Below are positions 7,359-16,535 of a stretch of 64,000 bases of DNA, one piece after another. A program made the translations under genes and the position numbers. Numbering within the stretch: position 1 is the first letter of the stretch; each line of letters starts with the position of its first letter. The notes below the pieces were generated by a model. The model was given only the letters and a program-made list of their open reading frames with translations. It was not told the origin of the DNA and did not search any database. Source of the DNA: Oscillatoria sp. CS-180 (GTDB taxonomy: Bacteria > Cyanobacteriota > Cyanobacteriia > Phormidesmidales > Phormidesmidaceae); assembly GCF_028330965.1 (NCBI RefSeq), contig NZ_JAQMUB010000100.1:45906-109905 (forward strand). Reading direction: 5' to 3'.

Positions 7359-10300
7359 ATGAAAAGCTTCCTTACCCAATGGTCCATCAAGCATCCAGTT
7401 GTCGTTGCGGCTCTGTACATCGCCGTGCTGGTACTGTCGCTGCTGACCCTGTTTCTCCTGCCAGTGCGGATGATGCCCTACGTGGAAAGTCCACTGGTCT
7501 CCATCGTCACCATGGCACCGGGCTCCTCGCCCACAGAGGTAGAAACCTACATCAGCAAGCCGATTGAGCAGCGGATGACGGTGCTAGATGGGGTAAGATT
7601 CATTCGCTCTAGCTCTCAGCAGGATATGTCTCTGGTGACGATTCAGTTTGCCTGGGGGGGAGACATCGACGACGCCGTGCAGTCGGTACAAAGCGTGATG
7701 ACGGCGGCGGAGGGGGACATTGAGCTGGATGGCTTCAATTCCCGTTCCTACTGGGTGTTGCCGATCGACCCGCTGAACCGTCCGGTGCTGACCCTGGCGC
7801 TGCAAGGAGAAGGTTGGGATCCGGTGCAGCTGCGGGAGTTTGCCGATAACACGCTGGTCGATCGCCTCACCCAGGTACCCAATGTGCAGGCGGTGTCGAT
7901 CTTTGGGGGGTATCGGCGACAGCTCCAGGTGGTGGTGGATCGACAGCAGCTAGCAGCTTATGGCCTATCGATTTTGCAGGTGCGCGATGCGATCGATGCC
8001 AACAACGTCAGCCAAGGCGCGGGGGTCTTGACCCAGGGCGATTCCGAAATTCTGGTGCGGGCCGATAAGCGAGCGCTCAGTGCCGCCGACGTGATGGACT
8101 ACCCCATCCTGGAGCAGGAGGGGCAGGTAGTCTATGTCCGCGATGTGGCGACCGTGAAAGACACCTTTGAGGAACGGCGCAGCGGCTACCGCTACAACGG
8201 CGAGGCGGCGCTGGCCGTCAACGTCATTCAGAAGCCGGATTCCAGTTCGCCCAAGGTGATCAAGCAGGTGCGGGCCGAGTTAGAGAAGATTCAAGCAGAA
8301 AATCCCGGTCTCAGCTTTGAGGAAGCCTACGACAACTCTTATCTGGTCAACATCATCCTCGACAGCACCTTTCAAGAACTGCTGATCAGCGTACTGCTGG
8401 CAGGCATCGTGATTCTGATCTTTTTGGAAGACTTTCGGGCCACGGCGATCATTATGATCTCCATCCCCACGTCCCTGGCTCTCTCCACCCTGCCCTTCAT
8501 TCCCATCGAGATGTCCCTCAACTCGTCCACTCTGATTGGCATGATGATGGCGATCGGGAAGCTGGTGGATGACTCGATTATCGTGATTGACTCGATTGAT
8601 CAGAAGCTGCGAGCGGGCTTTCGCCCGATGCAGGCCGCTATCAAGGGCACCGGAGAAGTTTTCCTCGCCAGTGCGGCAGCGAGTTGCGTGATGATTGCGG
8701 CGCTGCTGCCGACCATTTTGGCGGGCGGGCTGACCGGACTGATGTTTGTGGGCATCGTCTGGCCCATGGTGTTCGCCTTCATCGCCTCGCTAATTGTCTC
8801 GGTGACGCTGATTCCGCTGATTGCTGCCTTTGTGCTGAAACCACCTCAGGAGCGACGACAACGACAAACCTGGCTGCAATGGTTGACCACGCCAGTGCGG
8901 GTGGGCTTCCAGAAACTGGAACAGGGCTACGGCTGGCTGCTCGATCGCTGCATGAATAATCGGGAAATTACGCTGGCGATCGCAGGGTCTGCCATCGTCC
9001 TCGCCATTGCCATTTACCCCTTCGTGCCGCAAGAAATGATGCCCCTGGGTGATTCCGGCCAGTTCATGGCCTCTCTGGAGATGGAGGCCGGTACCTCCTT
9101 CGCGAAAACGGATGAGAGCGTTTACCAGCTAGAACAACTCCTACTCGCCCAACCCGATATTGCCAAAGTCTCTGCCCAAACCGGCTTTGAGCTGACCCGT
9201 AACAGTACCTATTTCACCGGCTACAGCATGGGCAGCGTCAACTCAGCATCGCTGATTGTCACCCTGGAGGATGAGCGGCAGCGGGATATCTGGGAAATCA
9301 TGGACAGCGTGGAAGCCGAGGCCCGTCGCACCATTCCCGGTCTGCGCCGCATTGGCCTCAAGGAGATGGGTGTAGACGTCATGGCCACCTCCGCCGCCCC
9401 CATCCAGCTGGCGGTTTATGGGGAAGACCTGGATGTATTGCACCGTCTCGCAGAGGGTGTCCTCCGCATTGCCGAAGATACCCCCGGTCTGGTGATGGCC
9501 CAGACCAGTTCGGCGCTGACTCAACCGGAATATCAGCTAACGGTCGATCGCCGCCGAGCGGAAGAACTGGGTCTGGACGTGCGGATGGTGGCGCAGCAGG
9601 CCCGCTATGCCCTGAACGGTGGCTTTACCCAGCGCTACTACAACCGCCCGAACCTGCGGCAGAACTCGATTTTGGTGCGCTATGAGGAAGCTGATCGGAG
9701 CACCCTCGACAACCTAGCCGGTACCTACATTACAACGCCGATGGGACAACAGGTGCCGCTCAACACCGTTGCCACCCTGGAACGTCAAAGCGGCCCCACC
9801 CTGATTGAGCACGTCAACGGCAAGCGGGTAGTGTACGTCAACGGCTATTACCGCAAGGGTGGCCCGGCGTCGATGGATCTGTCGATGGCGATCGCCATGC
9901 GGGCAGGACAAGAACTCAACTTTCCCCCCGGCTACGGCGTTGACTCCATGGGCGACATGACCGACATGATGATTGAGTTTGATCGCCTGCTCAAGGGGTT
10001 GCTAGTATCGCTGATTCTGATCTACTTGATTCTGGTGATTCAGTTCGGCTCCTTCATCCATCCCCTGGTGATGATGATTTCGGTGCCGCTGCAATTGGTC
10101 GGCGTTTTTGGCGGGTTGATTTTGGCCCAGCAGACCCTGTCCAGCGTCTCAATTCTGGGCATCGTGATTCTCTCAGGGCTATCGCTCTCCGCGGCCATTC
10201 TGCTGCTAGAGCTAATTTTGGCGAAACGAGCTGAAGGGGTACCTCGGGATGTCGCGATTCGGATGGCTGGCCCAGTGCGGCTGAAAGCGATCACCATGAC

Positions 10301-10532
10301 CACCCTCACTACCGTGATTGTCATCGTGCGGCTAGCCTTTTTCCCGGAAATCGGCATGGATGCCTACTCACCCATTGCCACTGTGATTTTGGGCGGACTA
10401 CTGCTCTCCACGCTACTGACGTTGGTGGTGGTGCCAGTGGTCTATTCCTTCATCGACGACGCGACAGCATGGCTGAAGCAGCGTGGGCGGCGACGGACTC
10501 CGAAAAAGCTGGAACCTATCATTGGTAAGTAG
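7359..10532 (+). CDS. RND efflux transporter permease
   Basis: The inner-membrane proton-driven pump of a tripartite RND system, 1057 residues, the usual length. The two-fold RND layout is visible: TM1 at 12-32, the first large periplasmic loop, a block of TM segments (about 340-500) with the essential acidic pair in IGKLVDDSIIVIDSI, a second loop, and a final TM block (about 870-1030). ATG 7359 is preferred over the adjoining TTG at 7356. The pump sequence alone looks HAE1-like. The Met-rich partners and metal setting suggest Cu/Ag or another metal. No outer-membrane factor gene is in the window, so a TolC-like protein must come from elsewhere. Confidence 0.92.
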   Translation: MKSFLTQWSIKHPVVVAALYIAVLVLSLLTLFLLPVRMMPYVESPLVSIVTMAPGSSPTEVETYISKPIEQRMTVLDGVRFIRSSSQQDMSLVTIQFAWGGDIDDAVQSVQSVMTAAEGDIELDGFNSRSYWVLPIDPLNRPVLTLALQGEGWDPVQLREFADNTLVDRLTQVPNVQAVSIFGGYRRQLQVVVDRQQLAAYGLSILQVRDAIDANNVSQGAGVLTQGDSEILVRADKRALSAADVMDYPILEQEGQVVYVRDVATVKDTFEERRSGYRYNGEAALAVNVIQKPDSSSPKVIKQVRAELEKIQAENPGLSFEEAYDNSYLVNIILDSTFQELLISVLLAGIVILIFLEDFRATAIIMISIPTSLALSTLPFIPIEMSLNSSTLIGMMMAIGKLVDDSIIVIDSIDQKLRAGFRPMQAAIKGTGEVFLASAAASCVMIAALLPTILAGGLTGLMFVGIVWPMVFAFIASLIVSVTLIPLIAAFVLKPPQERRQRQTWLQWLTTPVRVGFQKLEQGYGWLLDRCMNNREITLAIAGSAIVLAIAIYPFVPQEMMPLGDSGQFMASLEMEAGTSFAKTDESVYQLEQLLLAQPDIAKVSAQTGFELTRNSTYFTGYSMGSVNSASLIVTLEDERQRDIWEIMDSVEAEARRTIPGLRRIGLKEMGVDVMATSAAPIQLAVYGEDLDVLHRLAEGVLRIAEDTPGLVMAQTSSALTQPEYQLTVDRRRAEELGLDVRMVAQQARYALNGGFTQRYYNRPNLRQNSILVRYEEADRSTLDNLAGTYITTPMGQQVPLNTVATLERQSGPTLIEHVNGKRVVYVNGYYRKGGPASMDLSMAIAMRAGQELNFPPGYGVDSMGDMTDMMIEFDRLLKGLLVSLILIYLILVIQFGSFIHPLVMMISVPLQLVGVFGGLILAQQTLSSVSILGIVILSGLSLSAAILLLELILAKRAEGVPRDVAIRMAGPVRLKAITMTTLTTVIVIVRLAFFPEIGMDAYSPIATVILGGLLLSTLLTLVVVPVVYSFIDDATAWLKQRGRRRTPKKLEPIIGK

Positions 10533-10546
10533 TCGGTGTCGTTTCT

Positions 10547-11236
10547 ATGCGGATTCTGTTGGTTGAAGATGAGCCCGATCTGGGTAAAGCCATCAAGCGT
10601 ACCCTGACCCAGGAAGCCTACGTGGTGGACTGGGTGCAGTCGGGGGATGAGGCGTTGTCCCACTTAGAGTACGATTTGTCACTCTACACTGTAGCGATAT
10701 TTGACTGGATGCTGCCGGGGAAGTCGGGGATTGAATTGTGTCAGTGGCTTCGATCCAACCACCATGCCCTACCCGTCCTCATGCTCACTGCTAAAGACCA
10801 AATTGAAGACCGCATTACTGGTTTAGATGCCGGTGCTGATGATTATCTCGTCAAGCCCTTTAGCACGGCAGAATTGTTGGCCCGACTGCGTGCTCTACAG
10901 CGACGATCTCCCGAACTGAAACCTAGTAAGCTACAGGTGGGGCCACTCACGCTGGATTGCGATCGCCGCATCGCTTTTCTAACCTCCGGAGACACCGAAC
11001 AGCAGATTGAATTGACACAAAAAGAGTTCCAGCTGCTGCGATATTTTATGGAGCACCCGAACCAAGTTCTGACTCGTGAGCAGGTGCTTAATCAGCTTTG
11101 GGAATTTGGCAGTGAACCGAGTAGCAATGTTGTAGCTGCCCAAATGCGGCTATTGCGACGCAAACTAGCTCATTATGGCTGCGAAGACTTTATTGAGACC
11201 GTCTATGGCATGGGATACCGCCTCAGCACCCCATAA
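10547..11236 (+). CDS. rppA: OmpR/PhoB-family response regulator (RppA-like)
   Basis: A 229-residue DNA-binding response regulator. The receiver (about 1-120) has the acidic pair VEDEPD, phospho-acceptor Asp in IFDWMLPGKSG, Thr in MLTAKD and Lys in VKPFS. The C-terminal winged helix has the family motifs LTQKEFQLLRYF, VLTREQVLNQLWE and ETVYGMGYRL. It follows the pump gene by 14 bp and overlaps the kinase gene. It resembles cyanobacterial RppA (NrsR). It is the best local candidate to bind the TTTCAT-N5-TTTCAT repeats, since this family binds direct repeats with an 11-bp period. That link is inference. Confidence 0.92.
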   Translation: MRILLVEDEPDLGKAIKRTLTQEAYVVDWVQSGDEALSHLEYDLSLYTVAIFDWMLPGKSGIELCQWLRSNHHALPVLMLTAKDQIEDRITGLDAGADDYLVKPFSTAELLARLRALQRRSPELKPSKLQVGPLTLDCDRRIAFLTSGDTEQQIELTQKEFQLLRYFMEHPNQVLTREQVLNQLWEFGSEPSSNVVAAQMRLLRRKLAHYGCEDFIETVYGMGYRLSTP

Positions 11237-12590
11237 ATTGTTTCGCCGCAGTCGCTGGCAGCTCACTGTCTGGTACACGGGGGTGATGACGGTGGTGCTG
11301 GGAATAAGTGGATTTTGCGTATACGAAGCGATCGCCCATGCCCACCGCGTCACGGCTGACCGCGAACTCAAATCTGTTGCAGAAACCATTCACAGCGCAT
11401 TAGAGAAGACGCTCGCCGTTGATCAGCCGATTGATGAAGTCTCGCCCAATTTGTTACCCAATTTATGCGTGGCTGGCGAAGGCTGTCTGGTTCCTTTTGA
11501 GCGTTCTCGCGGCCATCATGGCGAGACCCTGTATCGAGGAAGTTATTACATTCGGGTGCTCGACCCGACCGGTGAATTGATGGCAACTGCTGGAAATTAC
11601 CCGACGGGCCTACCTGTGACCAGTACTGACCCCGCTTGGCAGAACTTGAAGGACGAGGCGGGCAATGAGTATCGACAAATCGCGATACCGATAAAGACTT
11701 CAAGCGGTGATGTCCTACTTGCAACTCTGCTGGTGGGGCGCTCCTTCGATGACTTTGCTCACTACTTGGCAACAATTCGGTGGATAATTCTGCTGAGTTT
11801 GCCAATCACAATGGGGCTGATTGCGATCGCGAGTTGGTGGCTAGCGGGGCTGGCTCTCAAACCAGTACGGCTTTCCTATCAAAAGATTCAACAGTTCACT
11901 GCCGATGCTGCCCACGAACTGCGCACGCCACTGACGGCCACGCAGGCCACCACAGAATCGGTGATGCGTCTGCCGAAAATTTCCGATGCTGAAGCCCGTG
12001 AAATGCTGCAGGTCATTACCCGTCAAAATCATCGCTTGGCCAATCTCGTGAGCGATTTGCTGCTACTGTCTCGGTTGGATATCCAAACTCCACCGGCTAA
12101 AACACATTGCTGCTTGCAGGATATTCTCAGCGATATTGAGGAAGAACTAGCGGCATTAGCGATCGCTAACAACGTTTACCTCATTCTTGACCAACCAAAA
12201 ACTCCTGCGATCATCGTCATGGGCAACGAAGAACACCTCTATCGGTTGGTGTTCAACATCGTCAGCAATGCCCTCCAGCACACACCGGCAGGCGGAAAAG
12301 TAAGCATCCGGCTGCAGCAGGCAGTCCGCAAGACGTTTCCTGAAGGCGAAAAAAATCAAGCGTTGGTGACGGTTGAAGATACTGGAGTCGGCATTGCACC
12401 AGAGGACCAGATCAAAATCTTCGATCGCTTCTACCGAGTCGAAAAGGATCGTTCCCGCCAGAGCGGTGGCTCAGGATTGGGACTGTCGATTGCGCTGGCG
12501 ATCGCCCAGGCCCACGGCGGCAATATTCAGGTTCAGAGCAAGCTTGGCCAAGGCAGCGTTTTCACCATTAGCTTACCAATCTCAATCTGA
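11205..12590 (+). CDS. rppB: Sensor histidine kinase (RppB-like)
   Basis: A membrane kinase of about 461 residues. ATG 11205 is chosen over 11175 to limit overlap with the regulator (32 nt remain); the next residues lead into the first TM segment (about 24-44). A periplasmic sensor loop (45-185) contains LCVAGEGCLVPFERSRGHHGE, with two Cys and two His as possible metal ligands. A second TM segment follows (about 190-215). The H-box is AAHELRTPLTA, with N-box NIVSNALQHTP, then DTGVGIA and GGSGLGLSIA. It resembles cyanobacterial RppB. Metal sensing is suggested by the loop and by the operon it lies in. Confidence 0.9.
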   Translation: MAWDTASAPHKLFRRSRWQLTVWYTGVMTVVLGISGFCVYEAIAHAHRVTADRELKSVAETIHSALEKTLAVDQPIDEVSPNLLPNLCVAGEGCLVPFERSRGHHGETLYRGSYYIRVLDPTGELMATAGNYPTGLPVTSTDPAWQNLKDEAGNEYRQIAIPIKTSSGDVLLATLLVGRSFDDFAHYLATIRWIILLSLPITMGLIAIASWWLAGLALKPVRLSYQKIQQFTADAAHELRTPLTATQATTESVMRLPKISDAEAREMLQVITRQNHRLANLVSDLLLLSRLDIQTPPAKTHCCLQDILSDIEEELAALAIANNVYLILDQPKTPAIIVMGNEEHLYRLVFNIVSNALQHTPAGGKVSIRLQQAVRKTFPEGEKNQALVTVEDTGVGIAPEDQIKIFDRFYRVEKDRSRQSGGSGLGLSIALAIAQAHGGNIQVQSKLGQGSVFTISLPISI

Positions 12591-12637
12591 CGGACTCAAC
12601 AAAATTCATCAGAAATCGATCAATAGCAAGCTCTCAA

Positions 12638-12670
12638 TTTCATTATGATTTCATCACATCCGCTTAACCT
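12638..12670 (+). promoter_or_regulatory. Direct-repeat promoter of the orphan response regulator
   Basis: TTTCAT (12638-12643), N5, TTTCAT (12649-12654), N10, TAACCT (12665-12670). The transcript start would be near 12676, about 68 nt before the ATG at 12744. Confidence 0.65.
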
Positions 12671-12743
12671 AGGTAGAGAGCAGGCACAAAGCATTTTGTG
12701 AAGCGATTTGTAAACTGCTCTACTGATTATGGGAGTAGACAAA

Positions 12744-13448
12744 ATGGACACTGAAATTTTGGTGATTTCTCATGATGAGAAAATGCGGCAGCTCATGCAG
12801 ATAGAGCTCGAGGTAGAAGGCTACAGTGTCATCGCAGAAGCTGACACCACTTCCGGCTTCATAACTGTGCGTAAAACCCAACCAAAGCTACTGATTTTAG
12901 ATGAAGCAGCACCAGGCTTATCATCAATTGAAGTTTGCCGTCGTTTACAGACTACAAATCCTCATCTCAAAATCATCCTTGTTGTTGACAGTGAGAGAGT
13001 AAAAGTTTCTGACTGGATGGCTGATGATTATATATTCAAGCCATTGAACCTGACTGAGCTTCTACTGAGGGTCAGGCTGAAAATGCGTTGGGAATTAACT
13101 GAAAAGGCCAATATTCTCAGGTTCGAAGACCTGTCTCTATGCTTAACAAGTCATGAGGTTTATCGTGGCGATCATCGGATTGAATTAACGCCTAAAGAAT
13201 TCGACCTACTGAGTTATCTATTGCGCCATCCCAAGCAGGTTATAGAGCAAAGCCGCTTGCTTGAAACTATTTGGGATTATGAATTTTTAAGCGGTTCAAA
13301 CGTACTCCATGTGTGCATTAGCAGTCTTCGAAATAAGCTAGAATCAGCCGGGGATCCTCGTCTAATTCAAACTGTTAGAGGGGTTGGTTACGTACTTAGG
13401 AAGTCTGTCTCATATTGTTCTCTTGTAGAGTATTGCGAGTCAGCCTGA
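12744..13448 (+). CDS. OmpR-family regulator with degenerate receiver
   Basis: 234 residues from ATG 12744. This start is favoured over 12729 because GGGAG lies 8 nt before it. The C-terminal winged helix is intact (LTPKEFDLLSYLLRHP, LETIWDY, IQTVRGVGYVL). The receiver is eroded: the acidic pair reads SHDE, the conserved Thr/Ser position reads VVD, and the segment before DDYIFKPL is shortened. The acceptor Asp (LLILDEAAPG) and the Lys remain. Phosphorylation may therefore be weak or absent. Its own direct-repeat promoter places it under the same control as the efflux operon. No kinase follows it. Confidence 0.85.
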   Translation: MDTEILVISHDEKMRQLMQIELEVEGYSVIAEADTTSGFITVRKTQPKLLILDEAAPGLSSIEVCRRLQTTNPHLKIILVVDSERVKVSDWMADDYIFKPLNLTELLLRVRLKMRWELTEKANILRFEDLSLCLTSHEVYRGDHRIELTPKEFDLLSYLLRHPKQVIEQSRLLETIWDYEFLSGSNVLHVCISSLRNKLESAGDPRLIQTVRGVGYVLRKSVSYCSLVEYCESA

Positions 13449-13515
13449 TAATATTCTCGCCAAGGTACAAAGATAATAAGACTTTTAATCGAGGTCTATG
13501 AAGCTCATTATGTAT

Positions 13516-13558
13516 GCCAAGACATAGGGGATCATTTAATGGTTCCCTATGTCTTGGC
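13516..13558. terminator. Perfect 14-bp hairpin between convergent genes
   Basis: GCCAAGACATAGGG (13516-13529) is exactly complementary to CCCTATGTCTTGGC (13545-13558) across a 15-nt loop. It lies between two convergent genes and is followed by a T-rich stretch on the plus strand. A bidirectional terminator is the simplest explanation. Confidence 0.65.
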
Positions 13559-13584
13559 TAGATTGATTTTCCGGAATCGGTTCT

Positions 13585-13761
13585 TTACTTGCCGCGATAA
13601 TCACGATTATGACGTTGTAATTCAGAGATGGTGACAGTGCCATCTCCATTCAGGTCTGCGCTTGCGTCTTTACGATTGGTTTGACCCTTAGCACTAGCTA
13701 TAGAAGCCATGCTTAGTACAACCAGTGATCCGACCATAGCGGATAGTAGAAATCGTTTCAT
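13585..13761 (-). CDS. Small secreted EF-hand protein
   Basis: 58 residues from ATG 13761. This start is chosen because GGAG is 7 nt before it but too close to the upstream ATG at 13767. A signal peptide (KRFLLSAMVGSLVVLSM...SASA-type end near residue 24) is followed by a short mature peptide with one canonical calcium loop, DLNGDGTVTISEL, and a basic tail. It could bind Ca2+ or another divalent ion outside the membrane. A single EF-hand usually dimerises or pairs with another protein. It resembles tails of larger dockerin or EF-hand proteins but has its own ribosome site. Role unknown. Confidence 0.65.
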   Translation of the reverse strand: MKRFLLSAMVGSLVVLSMASIASAKGQTNRKDASADLNGDGTVTISELQRHNRDYRGK

Positions 13762-13769
13762 GATCATTC

Positions 13770-14541
13770 TCCGTGAAAGCTTAAAGAGTTTGAGAATTCA
13801 ACAAAGAGGCTTGACTCTCGTTTCATGTTTATATGATGAGTTATTAGATTAAACTTCCCCTGAAATGACGATAAATTGAACTTAATTATTGCCTTAAGAA
13901 ACTTAAGAGCTAGCTTTTCAATCTGAATAGAAAATTATTTGCCTCTTTTAATCAAGCGCTGTCATATCAAGAATTTAATTTCTCAGCTAGCCGTGGGCAC
14001 TGACGTAGCCCACTTTGTTTTGCTGGTAATAGACGAACTGTGATGCTCTAAATATTTGTGATGACTAAGGTAGTGAGAAACAATAACTTCGCGAGGCTGA
14101 GCGACTGTGTGGGCTGACCTTGACTCAGCCTAAACCTTAGTGGTGCAGAAAACTTTTGTGAGTCTCACTATGGACAGCTTTGACGGTCTACGCATTGAAA
14201 TGAGCGAGCAATAAGGCCCCCGCAGCTCCGAAACAAAGTATCGCGAAAGTTTGTCTCATAGTATTTAGCGCCTCTCTGCTTAAACCTCTGAAAGAAGTTT
14301 AAGTTTGTTACGGTAGTCCTAAAGCTGTAAGGGTTATCAGTTAGACACCGCGATCGCATCGGCTAGTTGCCAGATATCCTTACCTTTTAAGGACTACCCT
14401 TGTTACTTCCCTAAGTTTTATCTAAAGCTATTTAGTTTGTAGGGCAAACGAACTGGAAGTTAAGATACTGGCAGAGACTCTGTTACAGAAGCCTTTTGCT
14501 TAAATATCCTTAGGCAGCTAGCATACCACGGAGGAGCATTG
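13770..14541. other. Gene-poor stretch
   Basis: No credible gene is seen in these 770 bases. Stop codons are frequent in all frames, and a 63-codon minus-strand frame (14168-14359) lacks a ribosome site and family resemblance. The stretch is A+T-rich and holds an imperfect inverted repeat at 14312-14399. AAGGTTTAGGCT on the minus strand near 14119-14130 matches the -10 part of the 3541 promoter but has no -35 partner. Confidence 0.5.
14312..14399. repeat. Imperfect inverted repeat, arms about 26 bp
   Basis: GGTAGTCCT with following bases (14312-14338) is mirrored by a right arm ending AGGACTACC (14373-14399). The outer 9 bp are perfect and the inner part is about 70 percent paired. It could be a terminator-like structure downstream of the leftward permease gene or a relic of a small mobile element. 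Confidence 0.35.
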
Positions 14542-15843
14542 TCAAGATTTTGGGTGCGCCTTGAGAAATAGATTCTCTCCTAGGAATGTTAGAAACAAGC
14601 TTGTTCCAGCGATAAGCAAAATGATTGGATCGGAACCGCCCTTTAAGATTACAAATGCTCCTAATACCACCATGTCAAATATGCCAGCAGCCAGAAGAAT
14701 TTTGCCATCTGCATTCAATTCTTCTCTGAGGTTGCGGAACACACCCCAGTGGATGGCAATATCAATCACCAGATAGAAAATAGCTCCTAAAGATGCAATA
14801 CGGCTAAGGTCAAAAAATGCCGCGAGAATTGCTGCTAAAACAACTGTATAAACTAGCGTATGAGTCTGAATATTACCGGGCATGCCAAAGTGTCTGTGAG
14901 GAATTAGGTTCATGTCAGTGAGCATAGCTAGCATCCGAGAAACTGCAAAAATGCTAGCGATAATACCTGATGTAGTGGCAATGATGGCGATCGCCACAGT
15001 GAACCAAACACCGTACTGCCCTAGTGCGGGTCTTGCTGCCTCTGCTAGTGCAAAGTTCTTTGATTGAATAATCTGGTCTAGTGACAGATTGGAGGCCACT
15101 GCAAATACGACCAGTAGATAAACTATGGTGCAGATGAGGAGTGAAGCAGCGATGGCTCGGCCTACATTTTTGCGAGGATTTTTGACCTCATCACCGCTCG
15201 TTGTAATCGTTGTAAATCCTTTATAAGATAAAATCGCGATCGCAACGCCTGCTAAGAATCCGCTTCCCGGTAAAATATTCTCAGAACCTGCGCCAATAGT
15301 GGGTTCAAAGGAAAAGCCTGCCGCCCAAAGTGTAATAACCGCAAAGACAATAATCCCGCCGATCTTCAGAAAAGCGGTAATTTGTGACAAAGATCCAATC
15401 ACTCTATTGCCGGAAAGATTTACTAGAAAAGCAACTGCAATTAATCCAACAGCCAAAACTGGCACTAGAGGACTATCGTCTTTGACGTCAAACAATTGAA
15501 GGGTGTAAGTTCCAAAGGTACGGCCTACTAAACTTTCATTAATGACCATCGAAAATACCATGAGCAGAGCACAGGCTCCGGTCATGTTGCTATGGCCATA
15601 AATCTCCTTCAGATACATCGCGATGCCACCGGCTGAAGGGTAGGCGTTAGCGAGCTTGATGTAGGAGTAGGCGCTAAAACCACTTACGATTGCTGCGGTT
15701 AAGAAGGCTAAAGGAAATAGCGCCCCGGCCAGTTCTGCTACTTGTCCTGTGAGCGCAAAGATACCAGCGCCGATCATGACGCCTGTTCCCATTGAGATGG
15801 TGCCTAAAAGTGATAGACTGCCAGATTGATATTGACTATGCAT
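14542..15843 (-). CDS. APC-family amino acid permease
   Basis: A 433-residue secondary transporter with about twelve hydrophobic segments. The N-terminal LGTISMGTGVMIGAGIFALTGQ is the APC-superfamily TM1 substrate-binding signature, and TM6-like SYKGFTTITTSGDEVKNPRKNVG is also typical. Transport of amino acids or organic cations by H+ symport or exchange is expected; the substrate cannot be read from sequence. It is transcribed leftwards, alone, with a gene-poor stretch downstream. Its codons are more A/T-ending than those of the efflux operon, which marks the start of a compositionally different block. Confidence 0.88.
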   Translation of the reverse strand: MHSQYQSGSLSLLGTISMGTGVMIGAGIFALTGQVAELAGALFPLAFLTAAIVSGFSAYSYIKLANAYPSAGGIAMYLKEIYGHSNMTGACALLMVFSMVINESLVGRTFGTYTLQLFDVKDDSPLVPVLAVGLIAVAFLVNLSGNRVIGSLSQITAFLKIGGIIVFAVITLWAAGFSFEPTIGAGSENILPGSGFLAGVAIAILSYKGFTTITTSGDEVKNPRKNVGRAIAASLLICTIVYLLVVFAVASNLSLDQIIQSKNFALAEAARPALGQYGVWFTVAIAIIATTSGIIASIFAVSRMLAMLTDMNLIPHRHFGMPGNIQTHTLVYTVVLAAILAAFFDLSRIASLGAIFYLVIDIAIHWGVFRNLREELNADGKILLAAGIFDMVVLGAFVILKGGSDPIILLIAGTSLFLTFLGENLFLKAHPKS

Positions 15844-15915
15844 CCTAGTTTTTTGATCTACCCTGAACAGGAAAACGAGGTTTCCGATCTTAATAAGAAG
15901 AAGAATTCCTGAGCC

Positions 15916-16215
15916 TTATCTTGTCGAAAGCCGATTGTAATAGTAACCAACGAAGGCAGCAGAGAGGCCTGTTCCTAATGCAAAGAAAATCAGACCGACA
16001 AAGAATGCCTTCCAAGTGATCGGCTGAGCAATTTCAAGTAAATCAAGATGTGAGACATAGCCAAAGAAGGCCATGGTAGACTGAGGTGCTAGTGCGACGA
16101 AAATGGCACAGACTATATAGAGCAAGCCTGCAAGCAGAGTTGTTGCAATAGAAAGCGAGCGTATATTAATAGAGAACGTCCTCCTATTATGCGGATAAGC
16201 ATTTGTTTTCATCAT
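15916..16215 (-). CDS. DUF5676-like small membrane protein
   Basis: 99 residues from ATG 16215, chosen because AAGGAG lies 5-10 nt before it (the upstream GTG at 16230 overlaps that site). Two TM segments (about 22-45 and 68-92) flank a short loop. The end, ITWKAFFVGLIFFALGTG then VGYYYNRL, matches the DUF5676 pattern of a final membrane helix and a YNRL-type terminus. DUF5676 genes often accompany metal-resistance and DUF2933 genes. Function unknown. It is transcribed in the same direction as the interrupted methyltransferase and DUF2933 genes upstream. Confidence 0.6.
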   Translation of the reverse strand: MMKTNAYPHNRRTFSINIRSLSIATTLLAGLLYIVCAIFVALAPQSTMAFFGYVSHLDLLEIAQPITWKAFFVGLIFFALGTGLSAAFVGYYYNRLSTR

Positions 16216-16535
16216 AAATCTCCTTTTCACTATCTGCCCTTTCTACATGTCCAAAGTTTCAGTTGAACGAATACCAAATTCATCTTCAACTAAGGCTTAG
16301 TGCTGCTATTGTCTTGATACTTAGCTTTTCCTAATGCTGGTAAAAAGGCCGGTGTTTTAGCTCTGTACCTAGCATATTCATCGCCAAATTCTGCGAGAGC
16401 TTCGCGTTCTTCCTGACGAGCTAGCCGAACATACATCCACACTAAAATTGGAAACATCGGCAGCGTCAAAATGGTAGGCCACTGTATCAGGAAGCCAAAC
16501 ATAATCAGAATAAACGCATCGTACTGAGGATGCCG

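Noticed and set aside
12660..12670. Pho-box-like CTTAACCT upstream of the orphan regulator
   Set aside because: Only one half-site is present, and it is explained as the -10 box TAACCT at the exact spacing of the direct-repeat promoter.
14117..14130. MerR-like -10 sequence AAGGTTTAGGCT on the minus strand
   Set aside because: No TTGAC box at 19-20 nt and no gene downstream.
14168..14359. 63-codon minus-strand frame in the gene-poor stretch
   Set aside because: No ribosome site, no hydrophobic or domain pattern, overlaps the inverted repeat.
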